Assembly: GCF_004296575.1 (NCBI RefSeq)
Contig: NZ_SAYT01000007.1
Location: 310,001 to 374,000, forward strand
Length of the DNA: 64,000 nucleotides
Source of the DNA: Dyella amyloliquefaciens
GTDB taxonomy: Bacteria; Pseudomonadota; Gammaproteobacteria; Xanthomonadales; Rhodanobacteraceae
Direction of reading: 5' to 3'
Part shown: one piece after another, positions 19,007 to 28,702 of the stretch
How positions within the stretch are numbered: the stretch's first letter is position 1
Layout: each line of letters begins with the position of its first letter
Program-made: the position numbers and the translations under genes
Notes under the pieces: generated by a model
The model's input: the letters and a program-made list of their open reading frames with translations, nothing else
The model's database searches: none
Told to the model about the DNA's origin: nothing

Positions 19007-19959
19007 GCACGCGGCGCATGCAGGGCTTCACCCTGGTCGAATTGATGGTGGCCATGGTGCTCGGGCTGGTGGTGATCGGCGGTGTGGTGAGCGTGTTTCT
19101 CGCCAACCAGCAGGTCTACCGGACCAACAAGGCGATGAGCGACGTGCAAGGCAACTCGCGTATCGCGTTCGAGTTGATGGCAAGGGACGCGCGGACCGCC
19201 GGCCTTACGGGTTGCGGTAACGCCTCACGCATCGCCAACGTCGTCAACAACAACACGGCGGCGGCCAACTGGTTCGTCAACTGGACCGCGCCGGTCGCGG
19301 GCTACGCCGCAAGCCAGACGGATCCCGTGGCCGGTACTGACCGCACGGGTTCGGACTCTCTGGTGCTGCTCGGCGCCGAAGGCTCCGGTGTCAGTGTAAA
19401 GACGGACACCGCATCGAGCGCGACCATCGTGCTCAACGAGGCGAAAACCAGTCTGGCGGCGGGCGATTTCGTCGTCATCTGCGACCCCGATCATGCTGTC
19501 ATCGCCCAATTGTCCGGCGTTTCGGGCAGCACGCTGACGCATGCAAAGACGGGTACGCCGGGTAACTGCACGCTGGACCTGAGCTACCCGACCGTATGCG
19601 CCAGCTCCAACACTTATACGTTCAGCGCCAACGCCCTGGTCGCCCGGCTCACCGCCAGCAGCTGGTATGTGGGAACCAATGCAGTCAACGGCTCCTCGCT
19701 TTTTCGCAAGTCGTTGGGCCCGGGTGGCACGCTTTCGACCGATGAAATGGTGCGTGACGTGAGCGCGATGAGCCTGCAGTACCACCAGAGCGGGGATGTC
19801 GCCTTCGTCACCGCCGACAACGTCACCAACTGGCCTTCCGTGGATGCGCTGCAGATCACCCTGACCACGATCAGCGTGGACCAGCGCGCGGGTGTCAACG
19901 CGGCACCGATCTCACGCACGTTCACCTCCACCACCACGCTCCGCAACCGAGTCCAGTGA
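19003..19959 (+). CDS. pilW: Type IV minor pilin PilW (cluster 1)
   Basis: The 318-residue protein begins with prepilin site RMQG|FTLVELMVAM (Glu+5), then a long hydrophobic helix and the PilW hallmark SRIAFELMARDARTAG near residue 50. PilW is a minor pilin that works with PilV, PilX and PilY1 at the pilus tip. The ATG overlaps the pilV stop as ATGA, and the pilX ATG lies one base after its own stop, so the genes are translated as a coupled series. Confidence 0.88.
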   Translation: MSTRRMQGFTLVELMVAMVLGLVVIGGVVSVFLANQQVYRTNKAMSDVQGNSRIAFELMARDARTAGLTGCGNASRIANVVNNNTAAANWFVNWTAPVAGYAASQTDPVAGTDRTGSDSLVLLGAEGSGVSVKTDTASSATIVLNEAKTSLAAGDFVVICDPDHAVIAQLSGVSGSTLTHAKTGTPGNCTLDLSYPTVCASSNTYTFSANALVARLTASSWYVGTNAVNGSSLFRKSLGPGGTLSTDEMVRDVSAMSLQYHQSGDVAFVTADNVTNWPSVDALQITLTTISVDQRAGVNAAPISRTFTSTTTLRNRVQ

Positions 19960-19960
19960 C

Positions 19961-20563
19961 ATGACGCGCTCCCTCCAATCGGCTGCCGTGGTTCGCCGGC
20001 AGTGCCATCGCAGGCCGAACATGGTTCAGCAGCGCGGTGTCGCGCTGGTCGTGGCATTGATTCTCCTCGTGGTAGTCACGCTGGTGGGATTCGCTGCCGT
20101 GCGAGGCACGCTGATGCAGCAGAAGATGTCGGCGAATCTCTACGACCGACAGATCGCCTTCCAGAATGCCGAAGCGGCCATGCGCGTCGCGCAGCAGCGG
20201 ATTGGCGTCGAAACAGGCGATATCGCGCGCAATTGCCAGGCCGGTGGCGTGGTGTGTCCCGCCAATCCGTTCACCGATACGGCCGCAAAGATCATGCCGG
20301 TATCCAGTGGTACCGGCAGTGGTCTCTACACCGTCGACGGGCTGGCAACGGGGCAGCCGGAGTACATCGTCGAGAACATGGGCACCTGGCAAGACCCCGA
20401 CTCAAGCACGGGCTACAACCAGAGTGCCAACGCGCACAACTACGGCGCGCAAGGCTTATCTACGACGGTGAACTATTACCGCGTTACGGCACGCAGTGGC
20501 GCCCCGACGGCGGCGCAAGGCCGCGCCGTCGTCACCCTGCAAGCCATGATCAAGCAGCACTGA
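19961..20563 (+). CDS. pilX: Type IV pilus assembly protein PilX (cluster 1)
   Basis: This PilX-type protein (200 residues) carries a prepilin site QQRG|VALVVALILLVVVT without Glu at +5, as is usual for PilX/GspK-like minor pilins at the filament tip. The PilX N-terminal signature GTLMQQKMSANLYDRQIAFQ follows (about 54-73). A shorter start at ATG 20022 would give a compact leader; the longer start at 19961 is only one base after the pilW stop. It probably bridges PilY1 to the other minor pilins. Confidence 0.85.
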   Translation: MTRSLQSAAVVRRQCHRRPNMVQQRGVALVVALILLVVVTLVGFAAVRGTLMQQKMSANLYDRQIAFQNAEAAMRVAQQRIGVETGDIARNCQAGGVVCPANPFTDTAAKIMPVSSGTGSGLYTVDGLATGQPEYIVENMGTWQDPDSSTGYNQSANAHNYGAQGLSTTVNYYRVTARSGAPTAAQGRAVVTLQAMIKQH

Positions 20564-20567
20564 GCTG

Positions 20568-23500
20568 ATGCCAGACGCGCTTGCACGGCAACCCGTATTC
20601 CATGCCAAACCCACTGACGGCTTCCAAACCATGACTACGTCGACCCGAAAGCGCACATTGACGGTACGTTTCCTCGGCCGACTGGCGTGCACCGCCCTGT
20701 TGGTGTGTGGCCTGGGGGGCGTCAGCGAATCATCGCTCGCGGCGGTAACGGTTGACTCCGGCCCGCTCATCCAGCAGCCGTCCGTGCCACCCAATATCGT
20801 GCTGATGCTCGACGACTCCGGGTCCATGGCATGGGACGTCATGCCGGATTACGGCTCCCTGAGTGCCACCACCGCAGACGCCCTGGTCAGCTCCAGCGTC
20901 AATGGCGTCTATTACAACCCGCAAACGACGTATTCACCGCCGCCCCTGGCCAACCCTGCGGCCACCCCGAACGCGTACCCCGATGCCAGCTTCGTCAGCG
21001 CCTGGATCAATGGTTTCAAGCAGTCCGCAGGCACGGTCAATCTGTCTCGCTACGATGGTTCCTCCGATTCGAGCAAGAATGGCGCGAATTCCAGCAGCCT
21101 CGCCTACAGCAAGAGCTACTCGAACACCAGCAATACCTATTCGCCGACCATGGTCTGCAACTCCGGTGACACGGGACCGCTCACCAGCGGCAGCAAGATC
21201 GGGCAGTGCCAGAAGACGGGTAGTGGCGGCACGATTTCCTACTACGCGCCCACGGCAACCTGCGACAGCGGTAGCACGTACACGTCAAGCACCAAGCTCT
21301 GCAAGCAAAGCCCGGTAAGTCTGTTCACCTATACGGTGAAGAGCGGCAGCTCCTATACGCGCTATTACATCGCCAGCCACACCGGCGATTGCGCCGCCGC
21401 GGGCGTGAGCACGAGCGTCTGCAGTGAAAAACCGTCGGACCAGCAAAACGCCGCCAACTGGTTCTCGTACTATCACACCCGCATCCTGATGGCCCAAAGC
21501 GGGCTGATGAACGCGTTTGTCGGACTCAACAGCAACTACCGCGTCGGTTTCGGCTCGATCGACGGTGGCGGCAGCGGCAATTCCAACTACAAGAACCTGC
21601 CCGGTGGTTCCAGTCCGCCCAAGGTGTCTGATGGTGCGAATTCAACGTTGTATCCGTATACCGATACGTACAACAGCGGCACCAATTACATCGCGTTGGT
21701 GAAGCCCTTTGGTGATGGCTCCCAATCCAACGACCAGAAGTCGCTGTTCTGGAACTGGGTGTCCAAAGTGCAGGCATCGGGTGGCACGCCTTTGCGCCAG
21801 GCCCTGAATGCCGTTGGCAGTTACTACACGCAGGACCAGCCGTGGTCCACGATGTCGACCGACCCCGTGGTGATCACCACGCCTGAGCTGGCCTGCCGCC
21901 AGTCCTACACGATTCTCACCACTGACGGCTTCTGGAACGAGAGCAACTCCCCGGGAGTGGGCAACTTCGACGGAACCAGCGCAACCTCGGCTATCACCGG
22001 GCCGAACCAGCAGAGCTACACCTATACGGCCAAGGCGCCTTATAGCGACAGCCAGCCCAATACGCTGGCTGACGTGGCCATGAAATATTGGGCCACCGAC
22101 CTGCGCAAGAACACCCTCAACGAAGTCCCGATCAACTCGGAGGACAAGGCGTTCTGGCAGCACATGGTGACCTTCACCATGGGATTGGGCTTCACGCCTT
22201 CCGGCATTACACCGGCCACCACCACGCCTTCAGGCGACCAGATCGCCGATATTTTCACCTGGGCCAATGGCACCAGTACGCCCACCTGGGCGAAGGATTT
22301 CAGCTGGCCGGTTCCTGCAGCCGACAACATCAACAACATCGCCGACCTCGCGCACGCCGCCGTGAACGGGCATGGTGGGTTCTATTCGGCTACCAGCCCG
22401 ACAGCATTCACCAATGGCCTGGCCGAAGCGCTCAAGCGCGCGACGGAACGTACCGGTACGGGTTCCAGCCTGGCAGCGAATTCCACGCAGCTGCAGTCGG
22501 GCACCTTTGCCTACCAGGCGACCTACCACACCTCCCTGTGGACGGGCGACCTGATGGCTTACCAGATCGATTCCACGACAGGCACATTCGCGCTCAACCC
22601 GAACTGGACGGCCTCGCAGATGCTGCCCGTTGCAGCGAGCCGCAACATCTATACCTATAACCCGAGCAGCCAGGCCTATCTGGCGTTCCAGATGAACGGC
22701 ACGACCCTGCCGGCACTGTCGACGGGCCAGTTGACTGCACTGGGTTCCAGCGCGAGCGCGCAGACCGACATGATCAATTACCTGCGCGGGGACCAGTCGA
22801 AGGAAGTCAGCCAGAAGAACGGTGTCTACCGCACCCGCGCCACGCCGATCGGCGACATCGTGAACTCCCAGCCGGTCTATGTCGGTGCGCCCACCGCTAA
22901 CCAGTTTCTCGGTGAATCGTTCTCGGCCGTGAGCAGCTATTCGACCTATGCCACGGGTGCGGCCGCCAATCGTGCGGGAACCCTCTACGTGGCGGCGAAC
23001 GACGGTTATCTGCACGCGTTCAATGCCTCCACGGGTGTCGAGAGCTACGCCTATCTTCCTGGCGCGGTCATTACCGGCGGCAGCGCGACGGGCATCGTCG
23101 ATCTCTCCAACAAGAACTACGGTGCCGACAGCCTGCCGCACCAGTTCTTCAACGATGGCGAACTGACCGTGGCCGACGTCTATGTCGGCAAAGCCTGGAA
23201 GACGGTACTGGTGGGAACGACCGGCCGTGGCCTGGCCAGGGCGGTGTATGCCCTGGATGTCACCGATCCGACGAAGATCAAGTTCCTGTGGGAGCGTTCC
23301 GCCGCTGACTCGTCGGCCACCTGGCCCGACGACAATAGCAAGTACATCGGGCAGATGACCGGCAAGCCGGTGGTCGCGCAGGTCGCCGACGGAACCTGGG
23401 CCGTACTGATCGGCAACGGCTACAACAGTGCTGCGGGTAAATCCGCGCTCCTGCAGTTTGCCCTCGCCGACGGGGCCCTGAGCGTCTACACGACGACGGA

Positions 23501-24440
23501 TACAACGGGTCTTGCCGCTCCCGCCGTCTGGATGAACTCGCCCACGACCGGCATCAGCACCGTGGCGTATGCCGGTGATCTCAACGGTAATGTCTGGTCG
23601 TTCGACCTGACCGGCGGATCCAGCGCGGGGACGCTGCTGTTCACCGCAACCGACAGCAGCAAGAAGCGGCAGCCGATAACCGCGGGCATGCTGGTGGGCA
23701 AGAACTCCAATGGCGATGTCTGGTTGTTCTTCGGCACCGGCAAGTACCTCACCCACGCCGACCTGTCGGATACGAGCACGCAGACCTGGTATGGCCTGAT
23801 CGTTTCGACGCCGAGCAGCAGCAACACGGCCATCTCGGCGCAGACCGACAAGACGCGCGCATCGCTGGTGCAGCGCTACATCACCTCGGAGACGGCGGCC
23901 GTCACGAAGACATTGGCAGATGGCTCCACCCAGACGACCTCGGCTGGCCGTACGGTCACGACGACGGCAGACGCCGCTTCGATGACGGGCCTCTCCGGTT
24001 GGTTCATGGACCTGCAGCAACCCTCAAGCAGCGGCACGGGTAGCACCAAGACAACCACGTACAAGCAGCAGGGCGAACGCATGGTGACGCCCAACCAGTT
24101 CCAGGGAAGCTACCTGCTCGGCACCACACGCATCCCCAATTCGGACGACGCGTGCAACCCGTCGGGTACCGGTTGGGTAATGGCAGTAGACCCGTTCACT
24201 GGCACCAATCCGCAGACGAACTTCTTCGATCTCAACGGTGACGGCAAGGTCAATTCGTCCGACGGCGTCAACGGCACGCCTTCGGCCGGCATCGGCTTCA
24301 GCTCCTTGCCGAACAACCCAATCTTTACCGGCGGCACGATGTTGACGAGTTTCGACAACGGTAGCCACAGCAGCATTCAGACCTCGGGCGGCGGCACCAA
24401 CAAGACGCGCGTGTCGTGGCGTGAGCTGATCGCACAGTGA
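20568..24440 (+). CDS. pilY1: PilY1-type pilus tip adhesin (cluster 1)
   Basis: The protein is 1290 residues, or 1269 if ATG 20631 is used, which would put the signal peptide closer to the N-terminus. A metal-ion (MIDAS-like) DDSGS motif sits at residues 82-86 in a von Willebrand A-like N-terminal region. A Ser/Thr/Tyr-rich region with several cysteines follows at about 170-300. The C-terminal half is the PilY1 beta-propeller, with NSQPVYVG and VAYAGDLNGNVWSFDL (from residue 999). The Asp-rich calcium loop normally just before YAGDL is missing, but an EF-hand-like loop DLNGDGKVNSSD occurs near the C-terminus (1221-1232). PilY1 supports pilus extension, adhesion and surface sensing. Confidence 0.9.
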   Translation: MPDALARQPVFHAKPTDGFQTMTTSTRKRTLTVRFLGRLACTALLVCGLGGVSESSLAAVTVDSGPLIQQPSVPPNIVLMLDDSGSMAWDVMPDYGSLSATTADALVSSSVNGVYYNPQTTYSPPPLANPAATPNAYPDASFVSAWINGFKQSAGTVNLSRYDGSSDSSKNGANSSSLAYSKSYSNTSNTYSPTMVCNSGDTGPLTSGSKIGQCQKTGSGGTISYYAPTATCDSGSTYTSSTKLCKQSPVSLFTYTVKSGSSYTRYYIASHTGDCAAAGVSTSVCSEKPSDQQNAANWFSYYHTRILMAQSGLMNAFVGLNSNYRVGFGSIDGGGSGNSNYKNLPGGSSPPKVSDGANSTLYPYTDTYNSGTNYIALVKPFGDGSQSNDQKSLFWNWVSKVQASGGTPLRQALNAVGSYYTQDQPWSTMSTDPVVITTPELACRQSYTILTTDGFWNESNSPGVGNFDGTSATSAITGPNQQSYTYTAKAPYSDSQPNTLADVAMKYWATDLRKNTLNEVPINSEDKAFWQHMVTFTMGLGFTPSGITPATTTPSGDQIADIFTWANGTSTPTWAKDFSWPVPAADNINNIADLAHAAVNGHGGFYSATSPTAFTNGLAEALKRATERTGTGSSLAANSTQLQSGTFAYQATYHTSLWTGDLMAYQIDSTTGTFALNPNWTASQMLPVAASRNIYTYNPSSQAYLAFQMNGTTLPALSTGQLTALGSSASAQTDMINYLRGDQSKEVSQKNGVYRTRATPIGDIVNSQPVYVGAPTANQFLGESFSAVSSYSTYATGAAANRAGTLYVAANDGYLHAFNASTGVESYAYLPGAVITGGSATGIVDLSNKNYGADSLPHQFFNDGELTVADVYVGKAWKTVLVGTTGRGLARAVYALDVTDPTKIKFLWERSAADSSATWPDDNSKYIGQMTGKPVVAQVADGTWAVLIGNGYNSAAGKSALLQFALADGALSVYTTTDTTGLAAPAVWMNSPTTGISTVAYAGDLNGNVWSFDLTGGSSAGTLLFTATDSSKKRQPITAGMLVGKNSNGDVWLFFGTGKYLTHADLSDTSTQTWYGLIVSTPSSSNTAISAQTDKTRASLVQRYITSETAAVTKTLADGSTQTTSAGRTVTTTADAASMTGLSGWFMDLQQPSSSGTGSTKTTTYKQQGERMVTPNQFQGSYLLGTTRIPNSDDACNPSGTGWVMAVDPFTGTNPQTNFFDLNGDGKVNSSDGVNGTPSAGIGFSSLPNNPIFTGGTMLTSFDNGSHSSIQTSGGGTNKTRVSWRELIAQ

Positions 24441-24451
24441 AGGAGCGTTAC

Positions 24452-24949
24452 ATGAGCAAGTGCATTGCGCAGGTCGGCCAGCACCCGAAGGTCCCGGCGC
24501 AGTCCGGTCGGGCCGAGCGGTTGCGACGCATGAAAAGCGCCGGCTTCACGCTGATCGAAATGATGATCGTCGTGGCCATCGTCGCCATTCTGGCCTCCAT
24601 TGCCATCGCGTCGTATTCCAAGCAAGTGGTGAAGGGCAATCGCGTGGCTGCCGAAGGCTGCCTGGCGCAGGCCGCCAACTATATGGAGCGTTACTACGCG
24701 ACGTACATGCGTTATGACCAGGCTGGCAACAGCGCCACGGCTGCGGGCAACAGCCTGCCCACGCTCGATTGCATGACGGTGGCGCAGACGGGCAACAACT
24801 ACGAGTATTCGTTGCCCGTGCTCAAGACAACGAGCTACCAGATCCAGGCCAAACCCATCAATGCGCAGCAGAAGCGCGATACCGTCTGTGGCAGCCTGAC
24901 GCTTGATCAGGCCGGCACGCGGGGACCGGTTACCGCTGGCTGCTGGTGA
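24452..24949 (+). CDS. pilE: Type IV pilin PilE-like (cluster 1)
   Basis: The prepilin site is KSAG|FTLIEMMIVVAIVAIL with Glu+5, followed by a small domain ending GCW, as in PilE minor pilins. The product is 165 residues from ATG 24452, which has AGGAG 6 bases upstream. That start implies a 31-residue leader, long for a prepilin; ATG 24530 would give a 5-residue leader but lacks a ribosome-binding site. A GTG at 24437 overlaps the pilY1 stop. It is the last gene of cluster 1; a short GC hairpin (24963-24991) without a U-tract follows. Confidence 0.85.
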   Translation: MSKCIAQVGQHPKVPAQSGRAERLRRMKSAGFTLIEMMIVVAIVAILASIAIASYSKQVVKGNRVAAEGCLAQAANYMERYYATYMRYDQAGNSATAAGNSLPTLDCMTVAQTGNNYEYSLPVLKTTSYQIQAKPINAQQKRDTVCGSLTLDQAGTRGPVTAGCW

Positions 24950-25214
24950 GCCGGGCCATGTCCGGGCGAGCCGTCCTGTACGATTCGCCCGACGCTCCCG
25001 CAAGAAACTGAGGGCGGATCGAACATCCCTGCGTAGCGGCGATGTCGGTTTCTGGCCGGCAGCCGCCTGTTCTACCTGCGCTCGCATGCCGCCGCTTACT
25101 TGCCCGGCGCGGTCCCGCGCCATGCCAGGTCCGCGATCTGCCGAATGGCTGACTTGCAGCCCTCATGCGTGAGGCAGACGATGGGCCCGACCAGGGGGAA
25201 AGGTGTGACGTGGC

Positions 25215-25439
25215 ATGCCATCGTTCTCCTTCGACTTCCGAGGGGCGCAAGTCCGCATCTCGTACGAGAGCGGCATCCATGGTGACGCGATCTGGATCGC
25301 GACCATGACGGAGGGTAATTGCGTTCGAAGTATCGATGGCGCCACCTACGTCGAAGACTGGCCGCCCTCACTCATCGAAACCGCCATCGAAGCCTCGGTC
25401 ATGCGAGGACTGGAATGGGTTTCGCAATCCGACCGTTAG
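25215..25439 (+). CDS. Small hypothetical protein between the pilin clusters
   Basis: The 74-residue product is not recognised. It has no signal peptide or membrane segment and is rich in aromatic and acidic residues (ISYESGIHGDAIWIA, ATYVEDWPPSLIETAIEA). Codon use is GC-rich at third positions, like its neighbours, which supports coding. AAAGG lies about 11 bases before ATG 25215. The next small gene begins within 45 bases and shares a GD-x-I-x-W/A ... GN ... ETAIE pattern with it, so the two may be diverged duplicates. The function is unknown. Confidence 0.55.
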   Translation: MPSFSFDFRGAQVRISYESGIHGDAIWIATMTEGNCVRSIDGATYVEDWPPSLIETAIEASVMRGLEWVSQSDR

Positions 25440-25483
25440 CCATGCCCCGGTACCGGGGCGACCTGCGGGGGAGGACCTCGTAT

Positions 25484-25726
25484 ATGGCAGCCTTCACGGG
25501 AACGCACGACGGATATTCCTACAGTGCCGACTGGAGCCGCGCTGACGGCGACCACATCAGGTGGGACGCAGTGGTGCACACCTCTGCCGGCAACTGGTGT
25601 GGACACCCAAACGGAACAGTGATGTCCCGGGAGTCAAGCGATACCGGCTGCGAGGCACGCGTTCGACTCGCCGTCGAGACGGCGATCGAGAAGGGCGAGA
25701 ATCTCGGGCATCACTCGCCTGGCTAG
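25484..25726 (+). CDS. Small hypothetical protein, possible paralogue of the preceding gene
   Basis: From ATG 25484, which has GGAGGA 8 bases upstream, the product is 80 residues; an in-frame ATG at 25442 would add 14. It has no recognisable domain, signal or membrane segment. Visible features are YSADWSRADGDHIRWDAVV, a central GNWCGHPNGT and the C-terminal VRLAVETAIEKGENL. Parts of these resemble GDAIWIA...GN...LIETAIEA in the preceding protein. The two genes appear to be co-transcribed. The function is unknown. Confidence 0.55.
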   Translation: MAAFTGTHDGYSYSADWSRADGDHIRWDAVVHTSAGNWCGHPNGTVMSRESSDTGCEARVRLAVETAIEKGENLGHHSPG

Positions 25727-26162
25727 TCGATGTCGACGCCATCACTCGCGATGGTAGACGTCTGCGGTAGGGGCGCATCGCAAGACTTCGCTTTGCTGTA
25801 AAGGAGTCCGCTCCATCGAAGTGGCTTGTGCCTCGCGGCGATTCCGCGAGAGCCAGATTGCTGGTGGAAAAGAAGAAGAACTCGATCACCATCTGCCAGG
25901 CACACGAGATGGTTCTTCGCAATCACGCCTTCTCTGCGGGCACGTGTAAGCCGACAGCTTCAACATTTGTCGGAAATCGCGAGCGCTCGTGTCGTAGAAC
26001 GCCAGTGAGGCGTGGCAATGCACCACAGCGCTATGACGCTTACCGGTGCTGGCGCCATGGCGCTTGCCATTCATCCGCCTTTTCACGCCTTTCGTCGGGA
26101 CTCCGGCGCGATAAGGAAAAACGAATCCTAGAGTTTGTTCCTGTCTGAAGGGAGCAGCGGTC
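25727..26162. other. Gene-free stretch before minor-pilin cluster 2
   Basis: About 435 bases with no convincing gene on either strand. A 7-bp hairpin CTCGCGG-cgatt-CCGCGAG is at 25832-25850. The promoter of cluster 2 should lie here, but I cannot identify it; GGGAG at 26150-26154 is the ribosome-binding site of the next gene. Confidence 0.6.
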
Positions 26163-26693
26163 ATGGATGGCCAGTATGTCCAGCGCGGCGTGTCGCTGAT
26201 CGAAGTACTCGTGGCGGTGTTTGTCTTTGCGTTCGGCCTGGTAGGCCTGGCCGGCATGATGGTGATGTCCGCGCGCTCCAACCAGTCGGCCTACCTGCGC
26301 ACGCAGGTCGCATTTCTGGCCAACAACATGGCCGATCGCATGCGCGCAAATCCCATTGGCGTCTGGAGCGGGAACTACAACAGCGACGCTTATCCCATCG
26401 GCACGGGAGCGACGTCGTGCGACACGCGCACGCCATGCGCGCCCGCCGCGGTGGCGACGCGTGACCAGGTGCTGTGGAGTCGCTTGCTCGACAGCCAGTT
26501 GCCTGGCGCGAGCGCGCGCATCCAATGCAGGGGCATGGGCTCGCTCAGCTACAACCCCTCCGCCCAGATCGGCATGCGGCCTCCTTACGGCGGTCATTGC
26601 ACGATGACGGTTTCGTGGATTGAACAAAAAGCCGGCGACCATCAGAACGCTGACGCGGCGGGTCAGACGTTCGCCTGGGTATTCCAGCCATGA
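26163..26693 (+). CDS. pilV: Type IV minor pilin PilV (cluster 2)
   Basis: This 176-residue PilV-type pilin has a 9-residue leader and cleavage site VQRG|VSLIEVLVAVFVF with Glu+5. The PilV pattern LANNMADRMRANP (around residues 54-66) is more typical of the family than in the cluster 1 copy. GGGAG lies 8 bases before ATG 26163. The stop overlaps the pilW start as ATGA. It opens the second cluster; no fimT precedes it, and the matching fimT is instead at the far end (32957). Confidence 0.9.
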   Translation: MDGQYVQRGVSLIEVLVAVFVFAFGLVGLAGMMVMSARSNQSAYLRTQVAFLANNMADRMRANPIGVWSGNYNSDAYPIGTGATSCDTRTPCAPAAVATRDQVLWSRLLDSQLPGASARIQCRGMGSLSYNPSAQIGMRPPYGGHCTMTVSWIEQKAGDHQNADAAGQTFAWVFQP

Positions 26694-28006
26694 CGCGCAA
26701 GATGCATTGGCGAAAGACGGTCGGCCTCTCGCTGGTCGAACTGATGGTGGCCATGGCGCTTGGCCTGCTGGTGGCGGCGGGCATCGTGAGCATTTTCCTT
26801 TCGACATCGGCCAGCAGTCGTGCACAGAACCAGCTGGCGCAGGTGCAGGAAGAGGGGCGCTATGCGGTGGGGCGTATTGTTGACGATCTCCGCATGGCCA
26901 ATGCGCAGTACTGCACGTCGACGGGCGGCGTTGCATCGCAGGCAGGTAGCGGCGTTTATCTGGATGGCCTTCGTGCACCGGTGGTTTATGCGAGAAACCT
27001 GCTGGGCGCCTTGAACGCGGGCGACCTCACCACGCGGTGGGGATCCGTGTCGGGAAGCAATACCTATCCGGCGACACCCATGGAACCCTATTCGCTGCCG
27101 TCGTTCCTATGGATGCGCGGATACGATTGCGACGGTGCGACGTGCAAGCCGATCAATCCGCCTACGACCGTGGTGCCTTCAATGGGCCAGTCGCCCGATA
27201 GCCGTGTCATCGGCACGAGCGTGCTCACGTTGCGTTACGTGGATGGCTCGCGAGGCTGGGCGCTGGGTGGAAGCAGCTATGTCGTGAGCGAGCCATCCGG
27301 GAGCATCGTTTCCATTCACCTCGCCCCGGCCAGTGGTGAGCCACCGCTGACGGAGCTCAAGGCGGGCGATCTCGCGATGCTGTCCGACTGCTCGGGTGGA
27401 CAGGTCTTTGCCGTCAGCGGCAATGCTGATCTGGTGCCCGAACCCACGCTCAACTTCACCGCTCCGGTGGCGCGCCCCGCCCAGGCTGCACCGCGGCTGT
27501 TCGACTTCAATACCGATTTCCTCACGGTGACCTATTTCGTGAAGGTGGTCTCCAATGACGATGGCACGACGACCGGGGCCTTGATGCGAAAGGACCGCAA
27601 TGGAAGCCAGGAGATGGTTCGCGGTGTGGAGCGGCTCGATTTCCTGTATGGCATTGAAGACAGCAACGGTCACACCCGTTACCTCTCGGCAGAGGAGGTG
27701 GACAGCAATGGAAGCGGAGCGATCGCTTGTCCGCCTGCTGCGCCGCTTCCGTTGGAGCGCGACCCGGGATGCCTGTGGCGTGCGGTGAAGAGCATCGAGG
27801 TGCGCCTGCTCGTAGCAGCGGACAAGCCTCTCTACACGCTTACCCCGCAGGAGCAGATGTACGCGTACCAACTCGATGGCATCGCGACGCCCGCCGCACC
27901 CGATGCGCAGGGGCGGCGGATCACGCCGATGGCGCAAGGCTTCGCCAAGCAGAAAGTCAGGCGCGAATTCATCGCGCTGGTTTCCGTGCGCAACTACAAC
28001 CCTTGA
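26690..28006 (+). CDS. pilW: Type IV minor pilin PilW (cluster 2)
   Basis: The protein has 438 residues, 120 more than the cluster 1 PilW. Prepilin site KTVG|LSLVELMVAMALG with Glu+5 is followed by the PilW signature RYAVGRIVDDLRMANAQY. The extra length lies in the C-terminal globular domain, which contains a proline/cysteine loop IACPPAAPLPLERDPGCLW. The start overlaps the pilV stop. As a minor pilin it is expected at the filament tip together with PilV, PilX and PilY1 of the same cluster. Confidence 0.88.
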   Translation: MTRKMHWRKTVGLSLVELMVAMALGLLVAAGIVSIFLSTSASSRAQNQLAQVQEEGRYAVGRIVDDLRMANAQYCTSTGGVASQAGSGVYLDGLRAPVVYARNLLGALNAGDLTTRWGSVSGSNTYPATPMEPYSLPSFLWMRGYDCDGATCKPINPPTTVVPSMGQSPDSRVIGTSVLTLRYVDGSRGWALGGSSYVVSEPSGSIVSIHLAPASGEPPLTELKAGDLAMLSDCSGGQVFAVSGNADLVPEPTLNFTAPVARPAQAAPRLFDFNTDFLTVTYFVKVVSNDDGTTTGALMRKDRNGSQEMVRGVERLDFLYGIEDSNGHTRYLSAEEVDSNGSGAIACPPAAPLPLERDPGCLWRAVKSIEVRLLVAADKPLYTLTPQEQMYAYQLDGIATPAAPDAQGRRITPMAQGFAKQKVRREFIALVSVRNYNP

Positions 28007-28045
28007 GCTGGGCACATCGCTGATGGGGTTTCTGGACAGGACAGC

Positions 28046-28690
28046 ATGCTGATGCATCACACGTTTCGTCGAAGAGTGACAGGCCGCCGGGGTGAGCAGG
28101 GGGCCGTGCTCGTTGTCGCCTTGGTCTTCCTCATGTTGATCACGTTGCTGAGCATTGCCGCGGCCAGTCACTCGCTGCTCCAGCAGCGTATGGCCGGCGG
28201 GCTCCGCGATGCGCAGCAGGCGGAGATGGGGGCCGAAGCAGCGCTGCGCGGTGCCGAGTGGCGGTTGTGGACGGCAAGCGCCACCTCATCGGCGCTGAGG
28301 TGCGGAAGTGCCGTGCTCACGGACTGCTATCTCAACGATCCGCTCACCGGTCCGGTCGAAGCGGTGAAAGTCTTTCGTACAAGCGCTGGCTGGGTGTCCG
28401 CATACGGCACCGAATACAACGCAGGCAGTGGCGGCGTCGACTTTACCAGTCCCGCGTCGCAGGCAGGCAACGCCGCGCTGGCGCGCAATCCGCGCTACCT
28501 CATCGAAGACCTGGGCCCGGAATTGCCTCCGGATACGGGCATTCAGCATGAGTCGGGTGCGAGTGGTGCGGGGAGCGTCGGCTATACGTCGACGTCGCGT
28601 CACGTCTATCGAATCACGGCGCGCTCGACCGGCGGAAACGCAAACACCGTCCGCGTGTTCGAGAGCACGTTCTCAGCCAAGGGCGATTAG
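28046..28690 (+). CDS. pilX: Type IV pilus assembly protein PilX (cluster 2)
   Basis: The 214-residue PilX-like protein has cleavage site GEQG|AVLVVALVFLMLITLL, without Glu+5, then LLQQRMAGGLRDAQQAEMGAE, the PilX N-terminal signature. The gap to pilW is 39 bases and to pilY1 12 bases. Its predicted role is a minor pilin linking PilY1 to the tip complex, as for the cluster 1 copy, with which it shares only the N-terminal pattern. Confidence 0.85.
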   Translation: MLMHHTFRRRVTGRRGEQGAVLVVALVFLMLITLLSIAAASHSLLQQRMAGGLRDAQQAEMGAEAALRGAEWRLWTASATSSALRCGSAVLTDCYLNDPLTGPVEAVKVFRTSAGWVSAYGTEYNAGSGGVDFTSPASQAGNAALARNPRYLIEDLGPELPPDTGIQHESGASGAGSVGYTSTSRHVYRITARSTGGNANTVRVFESTFSAKGD

Positions 28691-28702
28691 AAGGAGCTGC
28701 CC

